The notes under the pieces are model-generated. The model was not told where the DNA came from, did no database searches, and was given only the letters and a program-made list of their open reading frames with translations. This document shows positions 22,657-32,470 of a stretch of DNA of 64,000 bases, in pieces. Origin of the DNA: Bactrocera neohumeralis (Eukaryota > Arthropoda > Insecta > Diptera > Tephritidae); NCBI RefSeq assembly GCF_024586455.1, contig NC_065919.1, forward strand, positions 21,942,017-22,006,016, given 5' to 3'. Positions within the stretch are counted from its first letter, which is position 1. Every line of letters begins with the position of its first letter. The position numbers were made by a program, and so were the translations under genes.

Positions 22657-23745
22657 TTGAACATCATTAGCTATTATTTATTCCACATTTCATTTGATAG
22701 TAAAATTTTGAGCGGTATGGATGTGGAACGTGAACTAGTTTTAGAACTACATTTGCAAGGCAAGAAAACTTCTGAAATTGTTAAGTCCCTGAAAAGACAT
22801 AATGTGAACAGAAGATTTGTTCAGCGGACCGTAGCAAGATTTGTCGAAACCGGAACTGTGCAAGTAAAGAAAAAAACTGGACGAAAGCGATCAGTCAGAA
22901 CAAAGGAAACGATCAAAGCTGTGCGTGAGCAGATTCGAAGAAATTGCTCCGTTTCGGTACGGAAACTCGGGAAAAGATTTAAAATGAGTCACCAGTCCGC
23001 TCATTTGGTAATTAAAGAAGACCTTAAGCTTAAAGCTTATAAGAAAAAAAGAATTCATGGGCTTACGGATATGCAGAAGAAAAAGCGAAGGGAGAGATGC
23101 AAAATGCTACAAAGGAGGCACGCAGAGTCAGAAATTATCTTTTCTGACGAAAAGCTGTTTTTATTACAGCAACCCCATAACCCTCAAAACGATCGAGTGT
23201 ATGCAGCTAAGATGTCCGATATTCCTAGAGCTAAAAAAAGTGTAGAGCGTTTCCAAAATGTTTCTTCGGTGATGGTATGGGGCGCGATTTGCAAAAGTGG
23301 CAAACTTCCACTGCTTTTTATTGATAAAGGCGTCAAAATAAATGCAGAATATTATTTGAATAACTTCCTAATAGAGCATTTGAAGCCTCACGCAATGGAG
23401 ATGTTTGGAAATAGGCCATTCTGTTTTCAGCAAGATTCTGCTCCTGCACACAAAGCGAAAACTGTGCAAAGCTGGTGTCGTGCAAATTTTCCCAGTTTCA
23501 TATCAGCAGAAGAATGGCCTCCGTCTTCTCCGGACTTAAACCCACTGGATTATTGCATATGGGGCTATATGCTTAGCAAACTGGGGAATTTAAGTCGCAT
23601 GACTTTGGATAAATTCAAAAACCATTTGACAAAAATATGGAACGAAATATCTAATGAAGTCGTTCGTGCCGCTTGCGAAAGTTTTTCTAAACGTTTAAAG
23701 GAAGTACAAAAAATCAAAGGGGAAAGAATTGAAATTGATGCATAA
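22657..23745 (+). CDS. Tc1/mariner-superfamily transposase, intact frame, DD37D
   Basis: A 362-codon frame with no stop. The likelier start is the second ATG at 22717 (MDVERELVLELHLQGKKTSE), which gives 342 residues, close to the family norm; the first 20 residues are not transposase-like. Residues about 25-75 form the first helix-turn-helix (EIVKSLKRHNVNRRFVQRTV). A basic linker KKKTGRKRSVR and a second helix-turn-helix (NCSVSVRKLGKRFKMSHQSA) follow. The RNase H-fold catalytic domain has D164 in IIFSDEKLFLL, D260 in FCFQQDSAPAHKAK and D298 in SPDLNPLDYCIW, leaving 37 residues between the last two: the DD37D pattern described for maT-type relatives of mariner. VMVWGAICKSGKLPL lies between. 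It would act in the nucleus, binding the TIRs and cutting and pasting into TA. Activity is untested. Confidence 0.93.
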   Translation: MNIISYYLFHISFDSKILSGMDVERELVLELHLQGKKTSEIVKSLKRHNVNRRFVQRTVARFVETGTVQVKKKTGRKRSVRTKETIKAVREQIRRNCSVSVRKLGKRFKMSHQSAHLVIKEDLKLKAYKKKRIHGLTDMQKKKRRERCKMLQRRHAESEIIFSDEKLFLLQQPHNPQNDRVYAAKMSDIPRAKKSVERFQNVSSVMVWGAICKSGKLPLLFIDKGVKINAEYYLNNFLIEHLKPHAMEMFGNRPFCFQQDSAPAHKAKTVQSWCRANFPSFISAEEWPPSSPDLNPLDYCIWGYMLSKLGNLSRMTLDKFKNHLTKIWNEISNEVVRAACESFSKRLKEVQKIKGERIEIDA

Positions 23746-23830
23746 AATAAACATATATAATATATGTATTTATAAAATAATTACTATTTAATTTGAATAT
23801 AACTATTAATCCTGTTATTAAAAAAAAGAG

Positions 23831-23857
23831 GTGCGACAGTTATTATTTTACACGCTG
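23831..23857 (-). repeat. right TIR of the 1302-bp transposon
   Basis: Exact reverse complement of 22556-22582, followed by TA. The A-rich stretch AAAAAAAGAG lies just inside it. Confidence 0.95.
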
Positions 23858-23859
23858 TA

Positions 23860-25079
23860 TAATAGTCTATGGTATATATAGTCTCATAAATGTATAGCTG
23901 CTAATTTGTTCGCAGAAATTTCTGTATCGACGTAGAAGGGTCTAAAAATAGCTACATACAAATATGAAAGCCAAAATATTTTAAACTCTTTTGTACTAAG
24001 CTATTTGCAAAGATACATATTTGTCTACAACAAATTATAATTGAAATTTTAAGTTCACAAATAAAAATAGAAACATTTTAGTGGCAACAGGTGGCAAGAG
24101 AAAAAAAATTATCAGCAAAATAAACAAACACAAACAGCTGTCGGCATCGCTTCTTGTTCCAGGTTTCTTTTTTTCAATTTTGGTTTACCTTGGACCTAAT
24201 TATGCCACGCCACTTGTTTTCGAGCATTTGTACTTACTCATCGGTTCAAATTAGAAAAAAATGTGCTTTTCGCACTTTGCGAATCTCAGTGAACACCTTC
24301 TGCTCGCCAACGCACTGCTGACGCTGTTTACATACGGTATTTGCAAAGTAACGGGGGAAGTGCAAGGAGACCGCAATTGTTTGCATACAAATTACGCTTT
24401 CATCACAGCAACGGTAAACAATTGATTGAAGGTGTGGGTTTGCTTAAGTACTAAAAAGAGAATAAAGAGTTGAACATAAATTTGCTTGGAAAATCGATTT
24501 GCGAGATTTAATTCAAGTTAATAGAATGGTTAGTCATGCTAATAACCCAATAAATTGTGTTTTTTTTAATTAAAAATATTTGAACACGTGAACCTCGTTA
24601 TATTTTGTTTCCATAATACAAATGAGTATTTCGAATGAGGTGAAGTAAAAATTGAATGCAAAATTCGAGATAGAATCAGTGTTCATAATTAACTGTCAAA
24701 ATTATTAGTTCGGATGGCTATGAAAACCTCGTGAGAGCAACTTGTGCAGATATGAGACCTTACGCTACAAATTCTTCAAAAAAGGCTTGTGAACATGAAA
24801 TTTCATAATTGTAATTGATTTTCTATTCCTTATGAAAAACATGGTCAGCTTATTGTCGATGGCTGATTTCCAAGGTGGAGGGGATTTCACTTACCTTAGA
24901 CTGCTACATGTAGTTTCGCTTGGAGTCAAAAAAGTGTTCCGGTTATTGGATCTTAATTGTTGGCAAAGCGCTTTGTACCCAATACAAACTCTTCACTTAA
25001 ACATCTGACTTAATGAAAAGGCGAACCTTACTGAACACACTGACAAAATTTTACATAAATCCATAAACATCTATTCCTC
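23860..25079. other. gene-free unique AT-rich DNA
   Basis: No transposon domain, TIR or tandem repeat is visible. The interval 24240-24440 is somewhat less AT-rich but has no long frame. Confidence 0.4.
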
Positions 25080-26110
25080 GGCATAGCTGCGACCTTCTGC
25101 AGGTTTAAGTAGCACTGCTTCTTTCCGTACTTTAATTCTATTGGCCCATTTTTGCCTCTGAAGCTTGTCACTTTTTTGTCCGTCTAGTGTTGCCTAGGGT
25201 TCGCTCTCCGCTTTTGTCTCTTTGCTTTCTGTTCCTTTTGCCTTTTACCAGATGCCATATGGTTTTTTCTCTATTTTCTGCTCTACCGTTTATGAAGAGC
25301 AGTTATTAGCGTTAAAACATCAATATATTCGGCACTTGCGTCTAACCTAGCTGCGTTCGAGCATCGTGTGTCTCTTTCTGCCATTATAGATTTACGATAG
25401 AGGCTACTGTAATATCGAAGAGTTCGTCTAACTCATACCCTTAACATGGCTTACTTTATGCTTTTAAGGCTACTATGACACTTGAGGAGCGCCTCATCCT
25501 CTTCTATTCTCATCTCTAGAATGAACTCTTATCTGGAAGAGTTGTGTCCGTTTAGCGCAATTCGATCGGTATCCGGCACTTATTTTCTGTTTGCATCCCT
25601 TGGTTTTTTTCCGGCCGGTTTCCGGTTTCTTCCTTACAGACGGTTTGTATTGCTTCTCGTTGGAGGCGTCTTTAACATTACCCTGAAAGCAATTTCTACA
25701 AGATATCAGCCTGAGTTCAACGTTTCAAAATCGTTTTTCAAAATCATGGTTCTACTTTTCTCCTTACTTTCTTCGCTTGCCGTCTGTGTCCTTGGTCGGA
25801 GGCTGCCTGTTTGTTACTCACAGCTTATCTACGTCTTTGCAGCCCGTTACTATCCGCCAATTATAAACTCAGCTGAATTTAGAAATTTGCGATTTTCGCA
25901 TAACGGCTTCCGCCTCATGTCGCTCTGTTACAGCCCTCTCATGACAGGTGTGGCATGGGTAGGATGTTTATTTCCAAGTGGCATCTAAGCACAACACTCC
26001 TTTCCTCTCACTATTAGTAGGGGGCTGCTTATTGGGTACTCACAGCTAACCTCGGAGCTTGGGCTGTCAACAGTTTGCACAGCTGTAGCCTTTGGTGGCC
26101 TGAATTCGAG
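25080..26110 (-). mobile_element. R1/LOA-like LINE ORF1 (gag-like) relic
   Basis: On the minus strand near 25146-25082 the reading is KWANRIKVRKEAVLLKPAEG followed by RSYAE, the conserved 'LLIKPAEGKSYAE' signature upstream of the RRM/zinc-knuckle part of ORF1 in R1/LOA-like non-LTR elements. Upstream on the same strand (25480-25990) is a lysine- and arginine-rich frame with a few stops (SEESKEKSRTMILKNDFETL, RNRKPAGKKPRDANRK), as expected of the ORF1 N-terminal half. The long plus frame at 25482-25988 is its hydrophobic antisense and is not a gene. The zinc knuckles and ORF2 are missing. Confidence 0.55.
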
Positions 26111-26149
26111 GATTGAAATGAGCCGGGTCAAAATTGGGCAAAGTGTGTG

Positions 26150-27056
26150 GCATCACCATTCTTAAGGTGAAATCACATATCTCGGGACTTCCTCAACCGA
26201 TTTCAACTAAATCCGATGCATAACATTCTTCATCTACTTCTCTTATAAGACAATTTTAAATTTATTTTCTTTTCTTCACTTCCTAATACAAGTATACAAA
26301 TTAATAAGTAATTAAAATAACGAAATAAAATATTTCACAAAAAGTTCCTTTCAAGTATTTCCAGAAATTATCCAAATCAGGCCAAAACTGTTCAAACTCT
26401 TAGGCACTGAATATGTGGACCCAGTGCTTATAGCTGACATTTTAGCGAAAATATCGGTCAATGTGTGAGGTAAATAATTGAAATTCAGATGGAATCTTTT
26501 CCTGATAGTACGAGTACTATGTCTGTGTGTTACATATCGTCACCTAAAATGCAAAATAACGTAACAACATTTTCGAAAATTTACAGTGGCATGAATGAAA
26601 CACGAAATAAAATGGAACAAGAGTTAACAAAAATTTTAATATTGGTTAAAACTGGTTAATATATGAGCGCAGAACCTGAAAATGTTGGACATATGTAATA
26701 TTATGTAAGTAATTTGAAGTAGTAATCAATAGTATTCTCAATTTCGAATTTTTTGATGATACGTTATTTTGCATTTTAGGTGACGATATACTTCCCTTAG
26801 CCCCCATATCGAACTTCCGGATGACTTTATACCGCATATATCGGGCAATGTGTGAGTCATCTTAATACATTTGAGAGAGTGTGTTTTCATTATAACGGTG
26901 CACATTTGTGCTTAGAATCAGTGAAAACTCGCCCTAGACACCATATAACTAACAAGCCTTATTTACTTCACAGTACTTCCCTTTAACCCTTGCAAGTTGC
27001 AAGAATACGAAATGTTCGGTTTTACCCGAACTTAGCACTTTCTTACATGTTTTATT
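26150..27056 (+). repeat. DINE-1/HINE-like repeat, interrupted by a MITE
   Basis: It begins with AAGGTGAAATCACATATCTC, runs through AATGTGTGAGGTAAATAATTGA, and resumes after the MITE (26537-26786) with CTTCCCTTAGCCCCCATATC. It ends GCAAGTTGCAAGAATACG, the terminal hairpin GTTCGG/CCGAAC with loop TTTTAC, and TTAGCACTTTCTTACATG. A 3' stem-loop near the end is a hallmark of Helitron/Helentron-derived DINE-1 elements. Confidence 0.7.
26537..26786. mobile_element. 250-bp MITE with perfect 27-bp TIRs and TA target duplication
   Basis: The left TIR starts TCGTCACCTAAAATGCAAAA at 26537 and is matched by its exact reverse complement ending at 26786, 27 of 27 bases. TA stands at 26535-26536 and 26787-26788. 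The interior is non-coding and AT-rich. The TA duplication points to mobilisation by a Tc1/mariner-type transposase, but the TIR does not match any element with a transposase in this window. It splits a DINE-like repeat. Confidence 0.88.
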
Positions 27057-27059
27057 TAA

Positions 27060-27549
27060 TATTTATAATTTGTGAAAAGAAAACGTAACTTCAGCCAATA
27101 TTAACTATGACGTTGCCGTACTTATTTTATTATTATTTATTTATTTTTATAATTATTGAGAAAATCGCAAATATTTTTCAATATAAATGTTTGTTTTGGC
27201 GCAAATATTTTTATTATCATCAATTGCAGCACAGCAAATAGGACAAACGCATTGAGTCTTAATATTTTTATTAAACGCGCGGCCTAACAATTATTTTGAT
27301 TTCGCATATGTGTGCGCTGACGCAAAATAAACACCTGGCGCTTGTCAAAACATGCTGTGAATATATAAAATATGCATTGCATATTTATATATAGACATTT
27401 TAACAGACAGTGCAACCGTAATGAGTACAACACTGCGTATACTTAACCGAATTTCGTTTATTTTTCTTTGCGCACAAAAATGGCTATACATTTACATATG
27501 TACATATATATATGTATGTATGTATATATATGTATATATTTATATATAT
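27060..27549. other. gene-free AT-rich DNA with TATG/TATA microsatellite
   Basis: No domain recognised. A TATATATGTATG-type microsatellite runs through 27495-27549 and continues on the other side of the foldback element at 28081-28110. Confidence 0.5.
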
Positions 27550-28083
27550 GGGGTATTCCATACCAAATCGACCACTTTTGAACCCGACCCCTTTAGATTT
27601 TGCTGAAACTTATCCATCCTTTTCAAAATTTTTAAATTTTCAAACATGAAAAAAATATAAAAAAAATCGGCCCACTCCGGGATTAGCAGGGATTAATTGT
27701 TTTTGAGGAAAAAAAAAAAAAAACAAAAATGGCGAACTTTCAAAAAATGGCCAACTTCCAAAAAATGACGATTTTACTTAAAAAAACCGATTATTTTATA
27801 TAATTGATCGTGTTAAATTTTTTTTGTGTATTTTTTCGAAAAGTTCATTCAAAAACAAAAATTTAAAAAAAAGGTCCCCAAAAGTCAATTTCTACAAAAT
27901 TAATGGCTATTTGAAAATAAAAAAGCCTTTTTTTGAAAAATTCATAACTTTTTTTGAAGTTGGACAAAAAATTTTGAAAAAATTCTCAAAAATGTTTTTC
28001 AAAGGGTAGAAAAGGATGGATAAGTTTCAGCAAAATCTAAAGGGGTCGGGTTCAAAAGTGGTCGATTTGGTATGGAATATCCC
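27550..28083. mobile_element. foldback/MITE-like element with 75-bp TIRs
   Basis: Positions 27550-27624 (GGGGTATTCCATACCAAATC...) are matched by the reverse complement of 28009-28083 with one mismatch in 75 bases. The interior (about 385 bp) is A/T-rich with repeated AAAAAATGGC phrases (27727-27770) and no transposase. Both outer ends lie in a TATATATG microsatellite, which suggests insertion into TA-rich DNA and hides the exact target duplication. The open frame at 27824-28009 is low-complexity lysine/phenylalanine and not a gene. Confidence 0.85.
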
Positions 28084-28089
28084 ATATAT

Positions 28090-29579
28090 ATGTATATATA
28101 TATATGTATGTATGGATAAGCATAGCAATTAATTAAGTTGCTAATTAGATTATGACGTGATTGAAATATATGTAGTGAATCATTGAGTAAATATGGTTTA
28201 AAAGAAAGTAGAAAAATAAAAAAAAATTGCTAAAGGAAATAAAATCAAAATTTTCTAAAATGTTTTAACAAAATATATTACTGACAACTTAGTTATAAAT
28301 TATATAAAAAATTATTTCAAGTGCTAGCCCCAAAAAGTATGCTATACTAAAACTAAATAGCATATTTACTCTCGTCTCTCTGTCAACTGTTCCTTTTGTG
28401 ACATCAGTCTGCATACTATATGCATGTATGCATGTATTGTACGCAGCGTCAATCGTGACAGCAGCACGTGCAATTAACACGACGTATTGAAACGCCGCTG
28501 GGACTACCGTGTACACTTTCAATTATGTTTAGTAATCTCAGCGCTCATGCAAAATTACTTATGTTTACATTTGCCAACACAATGACACTTTTTACGCTGT
28601 GCTTGCACACAAATGCTATTATATGCATGTATGCGTGAGTGTGCATTGATTTGACATGTTGGCGCTGTTGAGATTTTCGCACGCGATCATGTTGTTTGCA
28701 CGCGGCTGCCGGCTTTTTGGCACAACTCACAGTGAGAAGAGGCGAGACGCGACAATGCGCTGTCTATGTTTGCAGTGTTTTCTACACTTACGCGCTTGTA
28801 GATACTTACATACATATACATACATAGGGGACAACTTTATTCAAGTAGTATTTACAAAAGTTTCTCACAGAAAAGAGCAAATATTTTGCTCTCACTAATT
28901 AATGAGTTAAAAGTCATTAAATAAATTTCTTTGTTATCACATAGCGGTAGTTCTACGGCTTGTTATAATTACCTAACTTATTTAGTTGAGTGGCAGAGTG
29001 TGAATGAGAGCAACGATACCACAGTAGTTACGAGTATATTTTTCTTAAAGCCAAAAATAATCCAATTGAGTGTATATTGCATTATCACAAACTTTTGAGC
29101 ACACATGATTCATTATACATAATTAAATATTGTTGTAATTTACATTATTTGCAACTCTTAACTCAGGAGAATACGATAGCCTCTCCACTCTCTGTCGACT
29201 ATTTCTTATCTCCTCTGCTGTATTTATTACACATTTAGGCTTGTTTTGGATTTTAAGAGTAAAACAAATCAAAAGAGAGCCATATCAACACTTAGGACAA
29301 CTTCTTATCCAAATAGTTGTTGTAGTAAAATGAGGAGAACAATAGCTTAAGTAAGTAGTTAAATAGTAAATACTTTCGGACCAGTTGTACATAGTTCAAA
29401 TACCGACTTAAAGACCGTTTTAGACTAAGCAAATTAAAATTTGGATATCAACCGAAATTTCAAATTCCAGTTTTTCACTCGTTAATGAAAACTACAACTC
29501 GCCCGTGACTCTTAAAATTTTCTTCAGCAGAGTGTCGAATTTTCAGTGAGTAATAGCAAATGTAGTAAAGTCTTATGAT
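28090..29579. other. gene-free unique DNA
   Basis: Short ATGCATGTATG runs at 28420-28435 and 28620-28635; no coding or transposon signature. The short frames on both strands at 28289-28898 overlap one another and lack domains. Confidence 0.45.
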
Positions 29580-29685
29580 CCAGTATATGGGCTCCACAAT
29601 GAACCTACGTTCTAAGCTTTCCAAGTGAGGTTCTTTGTAGGATCGCCTTTTTAACCTAATCTAACCTAACCTAAGACTGAAGTCC
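29580..29685 (+). mobile_element. possible LINE 3' tail with CCTAA-like end
   Basis: The bases GGCTCCACAATGAACCTACG, GGATCGCCTTTTTAACC and then CTAACCTAACCTAA at 29660-29678 look like the 3' UTR and tail of a fly non-LTR element. The R1/LOA-like relic at 59500 ends in the same CCTAACCTAACCTA style. Only the tail remains. Confidence 0.4.
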
Positions 29686-29689
29686 GCCA

Positions 29690-30512
29690 TCAAACAAACT
29701 GACTGGATCTTATTAGTGTGGCTTCAGAACTGGAAATTCTACTATTGACCAGATTTTCTTAAAAAGGACTTGTGAATGGAGGGTCGATACACAACACATC
29801 TTCCTCGATTTTAAAGCCGCTTTCGACAGCACGAAAAGGAATTATGTCTGAACTGGGTATCCCCGTCAAGCTAATACGGTTGTGTATGCTGACATTGAGC
29901 AACATCAAAAGAGCGTCGGAAAGGTCCTCTCCGAGCCTTTCGATACTAAGCGAGGTTTCAGACAAGGCAATTATGCGAATTCTTCAATCTACTGCTGGAA
30001 AAAATAATTCGACTTGCAGAGCTTAATCGAGCTGGTACAATCTTCTATAAGAGTGTACAACTACTGACGTGTGCCTATGATATTGATATGATTGGCCCAA
30101 ACAACAGCACCTTTAGTTCTGCTTTCTCCAGACTGACTAAGAAAGCAAAGCAAATGGGTCTGATGTTGAACGAGGGCAAGACGAAATATCTCCTGTATTC
30201 AAACAAACAGTCGTCGCACTGGCTCTACGAGATATACGACGACATTGACATAGTTCAGCGAATGAAGACAGCGGCTACGCTTGCTAGGCCATTTCGTCAG
30301 AATGGATGAAATCACTCCACATCTGAAAGTATTCGACGTAGTACCCGCCGGGGGAAGCAGAAGAAGAGGAAGATCTCCACTCCATTGGAAAGACCAGGCA
30401 GAGAAGGACCTGGCCACAATCGGAATCTCCAATTGCCGCCAAACTGCGAAAAGGAAGAACGACTGGCGCGCTGATGTAAACTTGACTGTAAACGCGTTAG
30501 CGGGTGTTGATG
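29690..30512 (+). mobile_element. RTE-like LINE, internally deleted
   Basis: The plus strand reads TGNSTIDQIFLKRTCEW, FLDFKAAFDSTKRN, KVLSEPFDTKRGFRQGN, then a mutated palm box (CAYDIDMIG instead of AYADDIDIIG), LNEGKTKYLLYSNKQS, and jumps directly to LYEIYDDIDIVQRMKT in the thumb, so about 130 codons are deleted at 30218. It continues with VPAGGSRRRGRSPLHWKDQA and NWRA-type residues and ends near 30512. It meets an oppositely oriented copy at 30515. Confidence 0.78.
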
Positions 30513-30514
30513 TC

Positions 30515-31330
30515 AATTGTATCAATATCATCGGCGTACGCCAGCAGCTGCACACTCTTATAGAAGATTTTATCGAACTATTTTTTTCTCCAGCAGTAGA
30601 TTGAAAAAGTCGCACGGTAGAGAATCGCCTTATCTGAAACCTCGTTTGGTATCAAACGGCTCAGAGAAGTCCTTTCCGATCCTGACGGAGCTTTTGGTAT
30701 TGCTCAACGTCACAGTCAATTTAGTTTTATGGGAATACCAAATTCAGACACAGCGGCATAAAGGCGGCTCCTTTTCCTGCTGTCAAAAACAGCTTTAAAA
30801 TCGACGAAGAGGTGATGTGTGTCGATCTTCTTTTCACAGGTCTTTTCCAAGATTTGGCGTGTGGTGAATATCTGGTCAGTTGTTGAATTTCCAGGCCTAA
30901 AGCCAGACTGCTACAAGGTCCAATCAGTTTGTTGACGGTGGGCTTTAATCTTTCACACAATACACTCGATACAATCTTATATGCGATGTTGAGGAGGCTT
31001 ATCCCACGGTAGTTGGCGCAAATTGTGGGGTTTCTCTTTTTGTGGATTTGATAGAGCACACTTAAATTCCAATTGCCGGGCATGATTTCGTCTGCTTATA
31101 TTCTACAAAGAAGCATATGCATGCTTCTTATCAGTTGTTAGCGTTTTAAAAGTAGAGTATTAATAGCTCGGCTGGCAATCCATCGGCCTCTGCCGCTTTG
31201 TTGTTCTTTAGTCTGGTAATTGCTGTTCGAACTTCTGCTTCATCGTCATAGATTGGCGAAACGGGTTCGCCATCTCCTGGATTTATGCTCTCATTGCCAT
31301 TCAGCAGATTGGAGAAGTATTCATCCTAAT
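30515..31330 (-). mobile_element. RTE-like LINE, reverse transcriptase half, opposite orientation
   Basis: Minus order: RRWRTRFANL-type linker near 31250, MPGNWNLSVLYQIHKKRNPT, ICANYRGISLLNIAYKIVSS, VLCERLKPTVNKLIGP, RSTHITSSSILKLF (a frameshifted VDFKAAF block), SEPFDTKRGFR, and finally the intact palm box LLAYADDIDT at 30520-30550. The copy stops there and abuts the plus-strand copy. It is the only RTE-like copy here that keeps the AYADD motif, but frameshifts and the missing C-terminus make it inactive. Confidence 0.78.
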
Positions 31331-31334
31331 TGTG

Positions 31335-32470
31335 TTTCCATAAAATTTATTTATTGTGTTTTGTATTTAAACAGATTCGAAATATATTCATAAAACTAGA
31401 AACTTTTTGCATTGGAACTCCTTCAACAATTTATTGTTAATATTCAAAGTATTAATTGGGCAATTAATTAGGTTATATGGTAATATTACTTTAAATAGTA
31501 GTAGTCAAATTTGTGAAATTCATAGCGCATATCTAGAACTCAAAGTATTGAAAAACAGTTCTACAATGAAGAGAAGTAGTTTTTCATACATTTTAAATTA
31601 GTACTGCACGTTACTGGGTTTCACAACACTGGCTTTACGATTTCCAAACATATTTATATGAGTTAAAGAGAAAATTTTCTCTCCATTTCTCACAAAACAA
31701 CTCTTAATGCTGTTTGAGTGCCCTTCACTCTTGAGTGACTTACGCATTACAGTTAAGAGAAAATATTTGTCTCATTTGTTGCTATGTTAAAAATTAAACT
31801 CCATTTTCTATATCGTGATTAGTAAGAATATTTAAGTTAGTGTTTTAGAAATAAATACCGTAAGTTGGAAAAAACTTATTTAATGAAAGAGAATCCCAAG
31901 TCACTAACTATGTATTATTTACTTTGTAAATGAAAAAAACTTTTCTTCTGTAAATAAAAAAATTTAATTTTTATATTATTTTTTTTTTTGTTCTTTTTAG
32001 TTTGATTGAAAAAGTTATTAACTTTTATTTTACTACAATATATTTTATATGTGTATGAGCTGGCCTTGCACGTGCAACTGAAGTATTACATATAAATTAA
32101 CAACACTGTTATGCACATTTTTGTTGTTATTTTTGCTTTATTTTAAGATATCTTCAAGTTTTACCCGTTTGTGTTGTAAACTGTATGCATTCCGCACAGT
32201 TCAAATGCATGTAAATGTAAAGTCAGCGGCATGCATGCAAAGCCAACAACAAAGCAGAAAATAAGATTGTTCAAGTTTTTGAACTTATGAACGGCAACAC
32301 GGTTGTTAAAATAATTAATTATTGATATTTTAATGTTTTGTGTGCTTACACGCATGTATTATATATGTATGTGTATGGGTAAATATTTATATTTAAATTA
32401 GGGTGGTTGCAAATTACGAAGTAGCTTATTTGTTTTAACCACTCAGAAAATTTTTTTGTGTACAGTTTTT
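31335..32470. other. gene-free AT-rich DNA
   Basis: No domain, TIR or tandem array. T- and A-rich runs at 31975-31995. Confidence 0.45.

Larger units (their letters stand above)
22556..23857 (+). mobile_element. intact Tc1/mariner-superfamily transposon (DD37D), 1302 bp
   Basis: The ends are perfect 27-bp terminal inverted repeats, 22556-22582 (starting CAGCGTGTAAAATAATAACT) and 23831-23857, flanked by TA at 22554-22555 and 23858-23859, the target duplication expected of this superfamily. One uninterrupted transposase frame fills the interior (see CDS). The element lies in a mariner lineage-C fragment, so it is the younger insertion. With identical TIRs, a clean target duplication and no stops, it is the only element here that looks recently mobile. 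Confidence 0.93.

Noticed and set aside
25482..25988. 168-codon plus-strand frame rich in hydrophobic residues
   Set aside because: It is antisense to a LINE ORF1 relic (basic minus frame with the RSYAE motif); no family match or splice support.
27421..27606. Plus frame with tyrosine/isoleucine repeats
   Set aside because: Translation of the TATA/TATG microsatellite.
29655..29682. CCTAA-like units resembling the TTAGG insect telomere repeat (also at 59487)
   Set aside because: Only two or three units, placed at probable LINE 3' ends; Diptera lack TTAGG telomeres.
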